Below the pieces are notes generated by a model. That model ran no database searches. It was not told where the DNA came from and saw nothing but the letters and a program-made list of their open reading frames with translations. DNA of 64,000 nt, taken from Rana temporaria (lineage: Eukaryota; Chordata; Amphibia; Anura; Ranidae). Shown in pieces: positions 63,721 through 64,000 of this stretch. The DNA lies in NCBI RefSeq assembly GCF_905171775.1, contig NC_053494.1:45913981-45977980 (forward strand), read 5' to 3'. Position numbers and translations under genes: made by a program. How positions within the stretch are numbered: position 1 is the first letter of the stretch; every line of letters begins with the position of its first letter.

Positions 63721-64000
63721 GTCCATATAGAATATAAAGAATCAGTTGCTCGATCTCTAACATCAGTCTTTAACACTAAAATATCAGTTTTGGGTGGACT
63801 GATCCTTTTAAAGCTGAATTCCAGCTTTTGATATACTTTACATAGTTTTTTGGGGCCAACATGTGAGGCCGTTGGATGTGCGTTATAAACTGTACATAGC
63901 TTAGGCTACATACTGCAGCTCTGTGTTCCGGGTTGGAGCCGAGACCTCCCCGTCTCATACCCATAACACAGCAGAGCCTATCTGATTGGTGCTCAGCAGG
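63721..64000. other. Right edge, nothing firm
   Basis: CTTTTAAAGCTGAATTCCAG at about 63806 may be the start of another TTAA-type element, cut by the window edge. No gene. Confidence 0.3.

Noticed and set aside
1..64000. Prokaryotic operon, phage or defence system
   Set aside because: Spliced P450 exons, LINE, DIRS, hAT and Tc1-type elements show vertebrate nuclear DNA; no ribosome-binding sites or clustered long frames.

Overview
This is a stretch of a large, repeat-filled vertebrate nuclear genome. Coding exons are rare and separated by introns of up to 9.8 kb. Most of the DNA is nested DNA-transposon derivatives, with some LINE, DIRS and LTR pieces and many minisatellites. The mix (abundant TTAA-flanked MITEs, Tc1-like relics, hAT MITEs, DIRS, hammerhead-like sequence next to Penelope-type tails) looks like an anuran amphibian, probably a ranid frog. 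That assignment is inference from recalled repeat families, not from a search.

Two genes are supported, both on the minus strand. (1) Positions 31427 down to 4399 hold exons 1-5 of a CYP2-family cytochrome P450. All splice sites and phases agree, and exon lengths are 192, 163, 150, 161 and 174 bp. The TATA box, an HNF1-like site and a D-box lie just upstream. Exons 6-9 (I-helix, ExxR, haem-binding Cys) should lie beyond the left edge. (2) Positions 49842-49132 hold a one-exon reading frame for a 236-residue RING-H2 protein, with seven 17-residue tandem repeats before the RING. A 5' non-coding exon may lie at about 56191-56330, inside a promoter-like block (AP-1, CRE-like and YY1-like sites).

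Layout. 1-4050: repeats and a Tc1 relic split by two MITEs. 4399-31427: the P450 exons, with introns full of nested elements (5190-5769 hAT in a larger MITE; 6200-7479 MITE carrying a TTAA MITE; 11066-12490 minisatellite, hairpin and hAT; 14093-15121 solo LTR; 15240-16560 and 21843-22953 LINE pieces; 25547-26996 foldback). 31500-49000: MITEs, a 107-bp tandem repeat split by a TTAA element, a DIRS fragment split by another, a 1.4-kb foldback at 42690-44095 and a 67-bp minisatellite split by a MITE. 49132-56590: the RING gene and its putative 5' exon; its proposed intron contains a chain of TTAA elements and a 2.1-kb minisatellite. 56680-64000: more minisatellites, MITEs, a hAT element with clear 8-bp target duplications and a second Tc1 relic.

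No operon-like system, CRISPR array, rRNA or tRNA was seen. The most informative structures are the insertions for which an empty site can be read from a neighbouring tandem-repeat copy, the hammerhead-like relics and the repeat-expanded RING gene.
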